Origin: Candidatus Omnitrophota bacterium
GTDB taxonomy: Bacteria; Omnitrophota; Gorgyraeia; Tantalellales; Tantalellaceae
DNA: 50,162 nt
Assembly: GCA_028715965.1 (NCBI GenBank)
Contig: JAQUQS010000006.1
Span: 1 to 50,162 of the forward strand
Reading direction: 5' to 3'
This document shows positions 25,713 to 35,465 of the stretch, piece after piece. The translations under genes and the position numbers were made by a program. Position 1 is the first letter of the stretch, and each line of letters opens with the position of its first letter. The notes below the pieces were generated by a model. The model made no database searches. It was not told the DNA's origin and worked only from the letters and a program-made list of their open reading frames with translations.

Positions 25713-27239
25713 ATGCGGTCAAGACGGCACTTCATCCCATTTATCATTATCGTCGCGGCATTCGGAGTTTCAAGGATCCTGGCGTATACGCACGGCCTGG
25801 GATTTTATTTTAATTCTATCAATGTGGCCATGCAGGTGGTGGACGTCGAGCTCCTGAAGACGGACCTCGTGAGGAGCCTGTTCTATCTCCACGACCAGCC
25901 GCCATTATTCAACTTGTTCCTGGGGCTGGTATTAAAAGCGTTCCCGGCCGCTTACGCGGCAGTTTTTCACGCATGTTATCTCGTGATGGGCCTGGTACTG
26001 GCTTTCTCGGTGTATGGACTGATGGAACGCATGGGCGTCAAACACGGGCTTGGAACATGTCTCGCGGTCATTTTTGTCATAAGCCCTTCGACGCTTGTTT
26101 ATGAGAATACGCTGTTCTATACATACCCGGTAGCGGTAATGCTCGCGCTCAGCGCCTTGCTGTTGTATTTCTTCGTAGCCAGAGGGAACACGCTATACGG
26201 AGCGGGGTTTTTCCTGCTCCTGGCAACGGTCATTTATACCCGGGGCACTTATCATTGGGTATGGTTCCTGGGGGTAACGGCAACGGTACTGCTCGTGTCC
26301 CGGAAGATATTATCATATAAACGCGTACTGTACGCCGCGGCTCTCCCGGCGGCACTTATAGCCGCTCTATGTTGCAAGAATATGGCGATCTTTGGTGAGC
26401 CAGCTACCTGCACCGGAAGCTGGACGTGGATGTCCCTCATGACATCGTTCCGTATCCCGGAGGAGGAGAGAAAGGCTCTTGTAGAAGAGGGAAAACTATC
26501 GCCGTTATCATATCACTTCCATCCCTATGGCCAGGTAGAGGCCTTTTATGAACGGTTCTCGGACATCGTGTCTGATACGGGTATCCCGGTGCTGGATATG
26601 CCGCGCAAACATAATGGCCTGGTGAATTACCATAATATCATATATGTGATAGTGAATGATGTGTACAGGGATGATGTGCTGTTCACGCTGAAGTGCTATC
26701 CGGGCTACTACCTGGCGGCGGTAAAGGATTCCGCGGAAAGGTTCTTTCTGCCAGGGCCCAGCAATTATTACGGTGAGGGGTTCAACGAGATAATGCTGGA
26801 TTCCCTGGGGTGGTACGCGGAAATATACGATAAGTTCTTTCTCTTGAGAATACTTCCCTATACGGATAAATGGACGTATCTTTTTGGACATCCGCGGTAC
26901 GAGACCAGGCATGCCTTGTTCTGGCTTCTTGTCTACCCGATGATAATGGTGTATATGTTAATAGCGATAGTCAGGAAAGCCGTGACCGCTGTTCCCGGAG
27001 ACACTGCCGGGACCGCCGTGATGGCGTTCATGTGGATAACTATAATGTATACAATGACGGCTGTTATACTTGTAAGCTCAGCCACGAACAATAGATACCG
27101 GTATCCCTTGGAGGGGTTCATCTTTGTTTTCCTGGGGATGTTCATTTCGGACGTGGCCCGTTGGATAAAAGCGTTATATCGGGATATGCCGGCCCGACAC
27201 GGGCCGGGGATCGCCAATGATAAAAAGGGGGATGCTTGA
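25713..27239 (+). CDS. Polytopic GT-C-type glycosyltransferase-like protein
   Basis: A 508-residue integral membrane protein with about 10-11 hydrophobic segments and one long extracytoplasmic stretch (about 245-390). The first outer loop contains YLHDQPPLFNLFLG (about residues 58-71), resembling the acidic D-x-P-type motif that marks lipid-linked sugar (GT-C, PMT/ArnT-like) glycosyltransferases. It probably moves a sugar from a polyprenyl-phosphate donor to an envelope acceptor; donor and acceptor are not readable. No ribosome binding site is present, consistent with a leaderless transcript. The next gene, also GT-C-like, starts within its stop codon, so both probably form one operon. Confidence 0.7.
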   Translation: MRSRRHFIPFIIIVAAFGVSRILAYTHGLGFYFNSINVAMQVVDVELLKTDLVRSLFYLHDQPPLFNLFLGLVLKAFPAAYAAVFHACYLVMGLVLAFSVYGLMERMGVKHGLGTCLAVIFVISPSTLVYENTLFYTYPVAVMLALSALLLYFFVARGNTLYGAGFFLLLATVIYTRGTYHWVWFLGVTATVLLVSRKILSYKRVLYAAALPAALIAALCCKNMAIFGEPATCTGSWTWMSLMTSFRIPEEERKALVEEGKLSPLSYHFHPYGQVEAFYERFSDIVSDTGIPVLDMPRKHNGLVNYHNIIYVIVNDVYRDDVLFTLKCYPGYYLAAVKDSAERFFLPGPSNYYGEGFNEIMLDSLGWYAEIYDKFFLLRILPYTDKWTYLFGHPRYETRHALFWLLVYPMIMVYMLIAIVRKAVTAVPGDTAGTAVMAFMWITIMYTMTAVILVSSATNNRYRYPLEGFIFVFLGMFISDVARWIKALYRDMPARHGPGIANDKKGDA

Positions 27240-28981
27240 GTTTGTCGATGTTCCGGATATCGGAAGAGAAGTTCAGGGCGGTCATGAAATATCGGTGGCA
27301 TGTAGTATTGTTCCTGGCGATCGTGGCCGTTGTATACATATGTTACGGGGCGACGCTTGATCATCCGTTCATTTGGGATGATTACGGCATGATATGCGAT
27401 AATATCTTCATCACCGACTGGTCCTTTATCGGGGATATATTCAGAAGCTCGTCTTTCGGGATGGAAGACGCGGGTATTTGTCCATATTACAGACCACTGC
27501 CGACACTTACTTTTCTCGTGAATTATAAACTGTCCGGCATGGACCCACATGTGTTCAGGGAAGTCAATATCTGGATAAACATACTAAACGCGTTCCTTGT
27601 GTTCCTGGTCCTGTCGAGGTTCGGATTATCTCGCCGGGCCGCGTCCGCGGTCGCGCTCATATTTTGCGCGCATCCGGTGAACATAGAAACCGTTACATTG
27701 ATAGCGGGGCGCGTGGATTCCCTGTTCATCTTCTTCGGGATGATCAGTTTGCTTGCCCTGACGACGTATTCGGCCAATGGCCGTAGGACCATGCTGGCAG
27801 TCTCGTTCTTCGCTTTTATATTGTCATTCTTGTGCAACGAAAAGGCCATAAGTTTCGCGGCGATAGAAGTGATATACTATTTCCTGTATGAACGGAACAA
27901 GAGAGACCGGAGTGTGGAGATCTGTATATCCGCGGTGATCTTGTTCACGTACTTCTATTTGGTGAACAAGATAAACTTCCTTGTCGCGCTGCCCGCCAGT
28001 ATGTCGTCACATATCGCCATTGCGTCCATGCACGACCGCATAGCTACATTCCCAAGGATACTGTTTACCTATTTCAGGCTTATTTTCGCCCCGACGGGGC
28101 TTTATGCGGAATATCATTTTGTGGAAACGGGTATCCTCAACCGGTATTTGCTGATATGGACGCCGGTGATCCTGGGAGGAGTGTATGCCATGATCAGGCA
28201 TCTTAAGTACTCGCGGGAAGCGGGATTGTTCGCGTTTTGGGTGTTTTCCTCTGTGCTCATATACAACAACGTGGTGTACGCCCATACCGCAACGTTCCGG
28301 GAACACTGGGTATGCATGGGCGTGATCGGGGCCTTTGCTCTTGTCGCGCTTTTTCTCGGGCGTCTGGCGGCGGGGAAAAAAATAAAATGGAAAGCTTTGC
28401 TGCTATGTTTTTTCGCCGCATACATGGGGTTCCTGTGCTATAACACGATCGCGCGCAACAAAGAGTGGGCGGATCCCCTGGTCCTGTACGGGGCCGATCT
28501 TGCCCGGGAGCCGCGGAACAGTTCTTTCGCCAGTAATTTGGCCCTTGAGTATCTGAAACGGGGAGAACTGGACAAGGCCAATGAGCTTTACCTGAGAGCC
28601 CTCAGGAACGCCCCGTACAATATGGACACGAAATCTTTGGTAGGGATCGCGTACATAATGGAAGAACGGGGACAGAACGGGATGGCCGCGTTCTGGTACC
28701 ATAAGGCCTTGAGACAGTCCGAGATACCTTTCGCATACGAACGTTTAGCGGAACTGGCCATTTCAGCGTCCGATTACGGATATGCTGGATATCTGCTGGA
28801 ACGCGCCATTAACAGATATCCCGGGATACTTGGGTTTTATCTTGACCTTGGCAGGGTATATATGCTTAAAGGGGACTATATGGCTGCACGGGAGATATTG
28901 GGGCCCCTGAAGGAACTGGATGAGGCCCGGGAATACCTTGATGAGATCGAAAGAACGGCTCCCGGGGACGGACAACATTAA
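27236..28981 (+). CDS. GT-C-like membrane protein with C-terminal TPRs
   Basis: A 581-residue protein: about ten membrane helices (20-400) followed by a soluble tail (about 415-570) with four or more tetratricopeptide repeats. After the first helix the outer loop reads HPFIWDDYGMICDN; paired acidic residues here are the catalytic motif of TMTC/O-mannosyltransferase-type GT-C enzymes, which share the helix-plus-TPR layout. It likely glycosylates exported proteins or envelope polymers. The TTG start overlaps the upstream stop and follows GGGGG by four bases; an ATG at 27248 is the alternative. A 135 bp gap separates it from purB. Confidence 0.72.
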   Translation: MSLSMFRISEEKFRAVMKYRWHVVLFLAIVAVVYICYGATLDHPFIWDDYGMICDNIFITDWSFIGDIFRSSSFGMEDAGICPYYRPLPTLTFLVNYKLSGMDPHVFREVNIWINILNAFLVFLVLSRFGLSRRAASAVALIFCAHPVNIETVTLIAGRVDSLFIFFGMISLLALTTYSANGRRTMLAVSFFAFILSFLCNEKAISFAAIEVIYYFLYERNKRDRSVEICISAVILFTYFYLVNKINFLVALPASMSSHIAIASMHDRIATFPRILFTYFRLIFAPTGLYAEYHFVETGILNRYLLIWTPVILGGVYAMIRHLKYSREAGLFAFWVFSSVLIYNNVVYAHTATFREHWVCMGVIGAFALVALFLGRLAAGKKIKWKALLLCFFAAYMGFLCYNTIARNKEWADPLVLYGADLAREPRNSSFASNLALEYLKRGELDKANELYLRALRNAPYNMDTKSLVGIAYIMEERGQNGMAAFWYHKALRQSEIPFAYERLAELAISASDYGYAGYLLERAINRYPGILGFYLDLGRVYMLKGDYMAAREILGPLKELDEAREYLDEIERTAPGDGQH

Positions 28982-29026
28982 GGGTCCCGGGACGCCCCGC
29001 GAAGAAAACCGCTTTTTCTCTAAACA

Positions 29027-29055
29027 TTGACATACCATACCATATATGCTATAAA
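29027..29055 (+). promoter_or_regulatory. Promoter of the purB-nrdR operon
   Basis: TTGACA (29027-29032), 17 bases, TATAAA (29050-29055). Predicted start near 29062; AAGGAG (29105-29110) precedes the purB ATG by five bases. No purine riboswitch is recognisable in the leader of about 54 nt. Confidence 0.8.
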
Positions 29056-29115
29056 AAAGTCTCTATCCTGATATATATAGCTATATATTGAATACTTACC
29101 ACATAAGGAGCCGGT

Positions 29116-30414
29116 ATGATAGAAAGATACTCACGCCCGGAAATGTCGAAGATATGGACGGATGAGAACAAATTCCAGAAGATGCTGGATGTCGAGATAT
29201 TGGCCTGCGAGGCATTTGCCGAACTAGGGTTCGTTCCTAAGGACGCGGTCGAGGTCATAAAGGAAAAAGCCGGGTTCGATGTGGACCGGATAAACGAGAT
29301 CGAAAAAAAGACCAATCACGACGTCGTCGCGTTCATTAAGAACCTTTCGGAGAACATAGGCGGAGAAGCTAAATACCTGCATTTTGGGCTTACCTCGAGC
29401 GACGTGCTTGATACAGGCCTTTCTATCATGATGTGTGAGGCGATGGACCTTTTGATAGAGGGAGCGGAAAAGCTGAGAACGGCGCTGAGGAACAGGGCTA
29501 TCGAGCATAAATATACCCCTATGATGGGGAGGTCGCACGGAGTGCATGCCGAACCTACTTCTTTCGGTCTTAAAATGGCCCTTTTTTACAAAGAGGTGGA
29601 AAGGGACATAGTCCGTATGAAGAGTGCCAGGGACATCATAGCTTATGGGAAGATCTCCGGGTCCGTGGGGACTTTCGCGAACGTCGAGCCGTTCGTTGAG
29701 GAATATATATGCGAAAGACTTGGGTTAAGACCAGCCAGGGTATCGAGCCAGATATTGCAGCGCGACAGGCACGCCGAATATCTTACCACGATAGCTATAG
29801 TCGGGGCGACCCTGGAAAAGATCGCGCTGGAAGTGAGGGGCCTGCAAAAGACGGAGATCGGGGAGGTCCAGGAATATTTCGCGAAGGGACAGACAGGATC
29901 ATCGAGCATGCCCCACAAGAAGAACCCCATAATATGTGAGAGGATAACCGGGCTTGCCAGGGTGCTAAGGGGCAACGCGCTGGCCGCCATAGAGAACGTG
30001 GCGTTATGGCATGAAAGGGATATATCACATTCTTCCGTGGAAAGGATCATAGTCCCGGATTCCACCATACTGTTGGACTATATGCTGGATAAGACTACCA
30101 TGCTTGTCGAGAAATTGGTCGTTAACAAGGAAAAAATGCTTGAGAACATAGGCCAGACCAAGGGCATGATCTTTTCCCAACGGCTTATGCTGGAACTTAT
30201 CAAGAGGGGGGCGACCAGGATGGAGGCCTATGATTTCGTACAGGCCCTGGCGCTCAGGTCCTACGAGACGGGAAAAGGGTTCAAGGAGCTGGCTGTTGGC
30301 AGCAAGGACTTCCAGAAATATATGACAAAAGAAGAGATATCGGATTGTTTCGAGCTGGACTATCATCTCCAGCATGTGGATCACGTATTCAAGAAAGCAG
30401 GGATCGAGGGATGA
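29116..30414 (+). CDS. purB: Adenylosuccinate lyase
   Basis: A 432-residue member of the fumarase/aspartase superfamily that cleaves SAICAR and adenylosuccinate, releasing fumarate, in purine synthesis. The superfamily signature GSSSMPHKKNP holds the catalytic serine loop near residue 262. TSSDVLDTG (near 93) and GRSHGVHAEP (near 138) carry substrate-binding and general-acid residues. Length is standard. It is the first gene of a nine-gene operon and shares ATGA with purM. Confidence 0.97.
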   Translation: MIERYSRPEMSKIWTDENKFQKMLDVEILACEAFAELGFVPKDAVEVIKEKAGFDVDRINEIEKKTNHDVVAFIKNLSENIGGEAKYLHFGLTSSDVLDTGLSIMMCEAMDLLIEGAEKLRTALRNRAIEHKYTPMMGRSHGVHAEPTSFGLKMALFYKEVERDIVRMKSARDIIAYGKISGSVGTFANVEPFVEEYICERLGLRPARVSSQILQRDRHAEYLTTIAIVGATLEKIALEVRGLQKTEIGEVQEYFAKGQTGSSSMPHKKNPIICERITGLARVLRGNALAAIENVALWHERDISHSSVERIIVPDSTILLDYMLDKTTMLVEKLVVNKEKMLENIGQTKGMIFSQRLMLELIKRGATRMEAYDFVQALALRSYETGKGFKELAVGSKDFQKYMTKEEISDCFELDYHLQHVDHVFKKAGIEG

Positions 30415-31424
30415 GAAGGAAGAAGCAGGTGACGTATAAGAGGTCGGGTGTTGATATAGACAGGGCTAACAAGCTTATCAAGAACATAAAAGGTCTCATC
30501 GATACCACCAGGGTGCGCGGGAGCATGGACTCTATCGGCGGTTTTGGCGCGTTCTTCGACCCGTCGAAGTACGGGATAAAGGACCCGCTCCTTGTCGCTT
30601 CTACCGACGGGGTGGGGACGAAGCTCAGGATAGCGCAAATAACCGGGGTACATGATACGATAGGTATCGACCTCGTGGCCATGTGTGTTAACGATACGCT
30701 TTGCTGTGGCGCGCGCCCGGTATTCTTCCTCGATTATTTCGCTACCGGCAAGCTTGAAGATACGATATGGACGGAAGTCGTAAAGGGCATAATAGACGGA
30801 TGTCGCCAGGCGGGATGCGCCCTTCTGGGAGGGGAAACGGCAGAGATGCCGGGGATGTACGCGCGTGGTGAGTATGATCTTGCCGGGTTCACGGTCGGCA
30901 TAGTGGACCGGAAAAAGCTGATAGACGGGAAAAAGACCAGGAAGGGTGATATCGTGCTTGGACTGGCGTCCAGCGGATTGCATTCCAACGGGTATTCGAT
31001 GGTACGCAAGATATTCACTAAAAGTGAGATGAAAAAACACCGGAGATCATTGTTGGCGCCTACGGAAATATATGTGAGATCGTTCTTAGGGGTCCATTCG
31101 AAGTACGGGATAAAAGGGGCGGCGAATATCACGGGAGGCGGGTTCTATGACAATATCCCGCGTATGTTGCCTCGCGGGATGAAGGCCGTTATCACCATGG
31201 ATACATGGGAGATGCCCGGGGTATTCGGGGAGATAAAGAAAAAGGCCGATATAACGGAAAGAGAAATGTACAGGACTTTCAATATGGGGATCGGCATGGC
31301 GCTGGTAATGTCCCCGAAGGACGCGAATGGGGCGAAGAGGATGTTCTGGGACAAGTTCGGGATAAAAAGCTGGATAATAGGGCACATTGATAAGGGACCC
31401 GGCGGAGTGGAACTTGTTAAATAG
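30411..31424 (+). CDS. purM: AIR synthetase (FGAM cyclo-ligase)
   Basis: A 337-residue ATP-dependent enzyme that closes the imidazole ring of FGAM to give AIR. Family motifs are STDGVGTKLRIA (near 62), GETAEMPGMY, GLASSGLHSNGYS and TGGGFYDNIPRMLP. I place the start at 30411, where ATGA overlaps the purB stop; a longer reading from 30345 would run 66 bp into purB and adds nothing conserved. It is followed by purD after 33 bp. Confidence 0.96.
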   Translation: MRRKKQVTYKRSGVDIDRANKLIKNIKGLIDTTRVRGSMDSIGGFGAFFDPSKYGIKDPLLVASTDGVGTKLRIAQITGVHDTIGIDLVAMCVNDTLCCGARPVFFLDYFATGKLEDTIWTEVVKGIIDGCRQAGCALLGGETAEMPGMYARGEYDLAGFTVGIVDRKKLIDGKKTRKGDIVLGLASSGLHSNGYSMVRKIFTKSEMKKHRRSLLAPTEIYVRSFLGVHSKYGIKGAANITGGGFYDNIPRMLPRGMKAVITMDTWEMPGVFGEIKKKADITEREMYRTFNMGIGMALVMSPKDANGAKRMFWDKFGIKSWIIGHIDKGPGGVELVK

Positions 31425-31457
31425 CCAGGCTATGGTGCTAATGAAGGGAAAGATCTG

Positions 31458-32732
31458 ATGCGTATATTAGTAATAGGGTCCGGAGGAAGAGAACACGCTC
31501 TATGCTGGAAACTCAACGAAAGCCCCCGGGTGGAAAAGATATTCTGCGCTCCGGGGAACGGGGGAACTTCGGCCATAGCGACCAATGTGGAGATCGACCT
31601 TGACAGGCACGAGGACGTGGTCACTTTTTGCGTGGACAATAAAATAGACCTTGCGGTTGTTGGTCCGGAAGCGCCACTGGCGGTAGGTATGGCCGATCAT
31701 TTTGAACGGGCGGGCATACCCGTTTTTGGCCCGGGATTCGCCGGAGCGCGTCTTGAGTCCAGCAAAGTGTTCGCCAAGGAGTTCATGGGCAGATACGATA
31801 TCCCGACCGCCACGTTCCGTATATTCGACGATATCGCTAAAGCAAAAGAACACATTATTGAGTTCGGGAAGCCGGTGGTGGTAAAAGCCTATGGCCTGGC
31901 CGCGGGAAAGGGTGTTGTTGTCGCGCGGGATGAGGAAGAGGCGCTAAAGGCCGCGGAAGATATGCTGGTGAAAAAAGTGTTCGGGGCGGCCGGAAGCATG
32001 ATCGTGGTCGAGGAATGCCTGGAGGGAGAAGAGGTCTCAATACTTGTCGTGACCGACGGGGAGAAGGTCATACCGCTGGCGTCCAGCCAGGACCACAAAA
32101 GGGTCGGAGAGGGCGATACCGGGCCAAATACCGGGGGTATGGGGGCATATTCACCCGCGCCGGTGATCGATGAGGACATGATGGAGACCATTATGGGGTC
32201 TATAATAAACCCGACCATTGAAGGCCTGCGTAACGACAAGATAGCATATAAAGGGGTACTTTATGCCGGTCTTATGATGACGAAGGACGGGCCCAAGGTC
32301 CTTGAATATAACGTGCGTTTTGGCGATCCGGAAACACAGGCGATACTTCCGCGCATGAGATCGGACCTTGCGGAATTGTTATACGCGGCCGCTAAAGGCG
32401 ATCTTTCCGGGATCGAGGTCGAATGGGACGATGAGGATTGTGTGTGCGTTGTGCTCGCTTCTGGCGGATACCCGGGCAAATACGTCCCGGGGAAGGCCAT
32501 AACGGGGATAAAAGAAGCCGAAAAGGAAGGGGCCATCGTTTTCCACGCGGGGACCAGGAGCGAGAACGGGATGGTCGTTACTTCCGGAGGACGTGTCCTG
32601 GACGTAGTGGCAAAGGGAAAAGGTATAAAAAAAGCGATAGATGGTGTTTACAGGGCTGTATCCAGGATCGGGTTCGAAGGGATGCATTACCGCAAAGATA
32701 TAGCTTACAGGGCGGCCGGAAGGGCAAGATAA
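31458..32732 (+). CDS. purD: Phosphoribosylamine-glycine ligase
   Basis: A 424-residue ATP-grasp ligase that joins glycine to phosphoribosylamine. The N-terminal GSGGREHALCWKL is diagnostic. The ATP-grasp region shows KAYGLAAGKGVVVA, QDHKRVGEGDTGPNTGGMGAY (read as two adjacent motifs) and the metal-binding EYNVRFGDPE. Length is standard for a monofunctional enzyme, with no fused PurM or PurN. It lies 13 bp upstream of purE in the same operon. Confidence 0.97.
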   Translation: MRILVIGSGGREHALCWKLNESPRVEKIFCAPGNGGTSAIATNVEIDLDRHEDVVTFCVDNKIDLAVVGPEAPLAVGMADHFERAGIPVFGPGFAGARLESSKVFAKEFMGRYDIPTATFRIFDDIAKAKEHIIEFGKPVVVKAYGLAAGKGVVVARDEEEALKAAEDMLVKKVFGAAGSMIVVEECLEGEEVSILVVTDGEKVIPLASSQDHKRVGEGDTGPNTGGMGAYSPAPVIDEDMMETIMGSIINPTIEGLRNDKIAYKGVLYAGLMMTKDGPKVLEYNVRFGDPETQAILPRMRSDLAELLYAAAKGDLSGIEVEWDDEDCVCVVLASGGYPGKYVPGKAITGIKEAEKEGAIVFHAGTRSENGMVVTSGGRVLDVVAKGKGIKKAIDGVYRAVSRIGFEGMHYRKDIAYRAAGRAR

Positions 32733-32745
32733 GGAGCGTAGCGTA

Positions 32746-33243
32746 ATGAAAAAGAACAAGGCTATCGTGGGGATAATCATGGGAAGCGATTCTGATCTGC
32801 CGGTCATGAAGGAATCGGCCGACATGTTAAAAAAACTGGGTATAAGTTGCGATGTCAAGATATTGTCGGCCCACAGGACACCGGACGCGGCAGCTAAATT
32901 CGCCAGGAACGCGAGGAAGAACGGGATGAAGGTCATAATTGCCGGGGCTGGCGGGGCCGCCCATTTGGCCGGGATCACCGCCGCGCATACGACATTACCG
33001 GTCATAGGTGTTCCCATGGAGACCAGGCTTGACGGGGTGGATTCACTGCTTTCCACGGTACAGATGCCTGCTGGAGTGCCGGTCGCTACGGTAGCTATCG
33101 GGAAAGCGGGAGCGATAAACGCCGCGATACTGGCCGCCCAGATTATCGGGACCTCGTCCCAGACGGTGGCTTCAAGGCTGGACAGGTATAAGAAGGAACT
33201 TGTAAGGAAGGTCGAAGAGAAGAACAGAAAAATTAACCTTTAA
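32746..33243 (+). CDS. purE: N5-CAIR mutase
   Basis: A 165-residue class I PurE that rearranges N5-CAIR to CAIR. MGSDSDLPVM, LSAHRTPD (catalytic His) and AGAGGAAHLAG are all present. Class I enzymes normally work with PurK, which makes N5-CAIR; purK is not in this window. AAGGAG lies about ten bases upstream of the ATG. Confidence 0.95.
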   Translation: MKKNKAIVGIIMGSDSDLPVMKESADMLKKLGISCDVKILSAHRTPDAAAKFARNARKNGMKVIIAGAGGAAHLAGITAAHTTLPVIGVPMETRLDGVDSLLSTVQMPAGVPVATVAIGKAGAINAAILAAQIIGTSSQTVASRLDRYKKELVRKVEEKNRKINL

Positions 33244-33259
33244 AAGGAAGACCCGGCAA

Positions 33260-33715
33260 ATGGGGAGTATAAAAAAAGTTCTTTTTGTGTGTACGGGGAA
33301 TAGTTGTAGAAGCATAATGGCTGAAGGATATCTTGAGAAGGTATCCAGGGAAAGAGGGTTAGGGCTTGAAGTATGTTCCGCGGGAACGTGGGGCGTCGAG
33401 GGTGGTATGCCCAGCGAGGAGGCCATCGAGATACTTGAGGAAGAAGGAGTGGATACCGAAAAATACAGGTCCAAGGTCCTGACCAGTGGGATGATAAAGT
33501 GGGCGGACATCATACTGGTCATGGAGCCGGGACATAAAGAACAAGTGCTGGCTATAGAGCCGGAGGCCGGGAATAAGGTCCATTTACTGGGGGAGTTCAC
33601 CGGCGACAAAGGCATACAGGACCCCATAGGCATGCCCGCAATAGTTTATGAAAAATGTTTCGCGGAGATAAAATCCGCCGTGGAAGGATTTGTAAAATGG
33701 CTGGAAAAAAAATAG
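33260..33715 (+). CDS. Low-molecular-weight protein-tyrosine phosphatase family
   Basis: A 151-residue protein with the phosphatase P-loop C11-TGNSC-R17-S (C-x5-R) close to the N-terminus, and the general acid D121 in DPIGMP. Both are intact, so catalysis is likely. Relatives dephosphorylate tyrosine kinases in capsule export, arginine-phosphorylated proteins (YwlE), or nucleotide-sugar pathway proteins; the substrate is not decidable here. Its end overlaps the rpiB start by 19 bp. A YwlE-rpiB-glyA order is also seen in Firmicutes, which favours a YwlE-like protein-arginine phosphatase over a capsule regulator. Confidence 0.88.
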   Translation: MGSIKKVLFVCTGNSCRSIMAEGYLEKVSRERGLGLEVCSAGTWGVEGGMPSEEAIEILEEEGVDTEKYRSKVLTSGMIKWADIILVMEPGHKEQVLAIEPEAGNKVHLLGEFTGDKGIQDPIGMPAIVYEKCFAEIKSAVEGFVKWLEKK

Positions 33716-34167
33716 TGATCGGTGCGGATCATGGAGGATACCTGGTAAAAGAACGGCTGAAAAAAGAGCTGGCAAGGTCCGGGTATAGTGTCATAGATGT
33801 TGGTGCGGGCGAGTGCGAGAGCGCCGACTATCCTGTTTACGGGTTCGAGGTAGCGCGGAACGTGTCTGCCGGAAAAGCCTCAAGGGGGATAGCCATATGT
33901 AAATCCGGCATAGGAATGTCCATAATAGCCAATAAACTGCCGGGCGTAAGGGCGGGAATGTGCACTTCTGTCGGGGATGCCGTATCCTCCCGGCAGCATA
34001 ATGACGCGAACGTACTGGTGTTGGCGGCGGCAAAGAACGGCCCGGATGAGGCTGTCCGGATAATGAAAAGCTGGCTTAAGACGAGGTCCCTTAAAGGCAG
34101 GCATGCCAGGCGAGTTGAGCAGATAAAAGAGTATGAGAATAAAGTATTCAGGAAAAGAACCGCTTAA
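33697..34167 (+). CDS. rpiB: Ribose-5-phosphate isomerase B
   Basis: A 156-residue RpiB/LacAB-type isomerase interconverting ribose-5-phosphate and ribulose-5-phosphate. IGADHGGY near the N-terminus binds phosphate and substrate. The catalytic Cys is C68 in ICKSGIG, and H101 in RQHNDAN opens the sugar ring. I chose the ATG at 33697, which begins inside the phosphatase gene and starts the conserved [11 protein letters not shown] strand. The product supplies Prs, encoded at the right end of the window. Confidence 0.96.
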   Translation: MAGKKIVIGADHGGYLVKERLKKELARSGYSVIDVGAGECESADYPVYGFEVARNVSAGKASRGIAICKSGIGMSIIANKLPGVRAGMCTSVGDAVSSRQHNDANVLVLAAAKNGPDEAVRIMKSWLKTRSLKGRHARRVEQIKEYENKVFRKRTA

Positions 34168-34186
34168 TGAAGGAGAAAGACGGGCA

Positions 34187-35455
34187 ATGAAGCATCTTAA
34201 TAATACCGATCCAGAGATATTCCGAGCGATATTTGACGAGACAAGAAGGCAGGACGAAGGCATAGAACTTATCGCCAGCGAGAATTTCGCCAGCCGCGCG
34301 GTCATGGAAGCCGTTGGTTCCGCCATGACCAACAAATACGCTGAAGGATATCCGCATGCCCGGTATTACGGCGGGTGTGAACATGTTGATGTCGCCGAGG
34401 ACCTTGCGATAGAGAGGGCGAAAAAACTTTTTGGCGCGGACCATGTCAACGTGCAGCCACATTCCGGTTCCCAGGCCAATATGGCGGTATATTTTTCCAT
34501 GCTCAACATCGGGGACACGGTGCTTGCCATGGACCTTTCCTGCGGAGGGCATCTGACCCATGGCCACATAAAGAATTTCTCCGGTAAATATTTCAAGATA
34601 GTGCCTTATGGAGTGAACCGGGAGACGGAGCAGCTGGATTTCAATGAGATAAGGTCCAAGGCGCTGGAAACAAAGCCCAGGATGATCATAGCCGGGGCTT
34701 CAGCCTATCCGCGTATCATCGACTTCGCGAAATTCCGCGAAATATGCGACGAAGTGGGGGCGATACTCATGGTGGATATGGCCCATATAGCCGGGCTTGT
34801 GGCGACAGGACTTCATCCCAGTCCCGTTCCCGTATCGGAATTCGTTACCACGACCACGCATAAAACGCTCAGAGGGCCGCGGGGTGGAATGATCCTTTGC
34901 CGTGAGGAGTTCTCTAAAAAGATAAACTCGGAAGTCTTCCCCGGGATACAGGGCGGTCCGCTAATGCACGTAATAGCGGGAAAAGCGGTATCTTTCCTGG
35001 AGGCGTTAAAACCCGAATTCGCGGTATACCAGAAACAGATAATAATGAACGCCGCGAGGTTCGCCGAAGAGCTTACGAAAAAAGGCTACAGGGTCGTCTC
35101 GGGAGGCACGGACAACCATCTGATGTTGGTGGACCTTGCGGGAAAAGGTACTACCGGCAAAGAGGCGGAGATCGCGCTTGATAAGGCGGGGATCACGGTT
35201 AACAAGAACCTCATTCCATTTGACACGAAAAGCCCGTTCGTTACCAGCGGGATAAGGATAGGCACTCCCTCGGTCACTACGAGGGGCATGAAGGAAGAGG
35301 AGATGGCCCGGATAGTGGGATTTATCGATAAGGCGTTGAATTGTAGGCAGGATGACGGTAAACTCGCTTTAATAAAGAGTGAGGTCAGGGAATTCCTGAA
35401 GAGCTTCCCTCTTTACAAAGAGCTGATAGAAGGTTTAGGCGCGTTAAAGGTATAG
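34187..35455 (+). CDS. glyA: Serine hydroxymethyltransferase
   Basis: A 422-residue PLP enzyme converting serine and tetrahydrofolate to glycine and methylene-THF. The PLP lysine is K226 in [32 protein letters not shown]-like (TNKYAEGYP) and SHGGHLTHG-like (CGGHLTHG) motifs are present. The start at 34187 follows AAGGAGA by about ten bases; a longer frame from 34133 would overlap rpiB without conserved sequence. Its glycine and one-carbon products feed PurD and PurN directly. Confidence 0.97.
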   Translation: MKHLNNTDPEIFRAIFDETRRQDEGIELIASENFASRAVMEAVGSAMTNKYAEGYPHARYYGGCEHVDVAEDLAIERAKKLFGADHVNVQPHSGSQANMAVYFSMLNIGDTVLAMDLSCGGHLTHGHIKNFSGKYFKIVPYGVNRETEQLDFNEIRSKALETKPRMIIAGASAYPRIIDFAKFREICDEVGAILMVDMAHIAGLVATGLHPSPVPVSEFVTTTTHKTLRGPRGGMILCREEFSKKINSEVFPGIQGGPLMHVIAGKAVSFLEALKPEFAVYQKQIIMNAARFAEELTKKGYRVVSGGTDNHLMLVDLAGKGTTGKEAEIALDKAGITVNKNLIPFDTKSPFVTSGIRIGTPSVTTRGMKEEEMARIVGFIDKALNCRQDDGKLALIKSEVREFLKSFPLYKELIEGLGALKV

Positions 35456-35465
35456 GTGGACCAGC

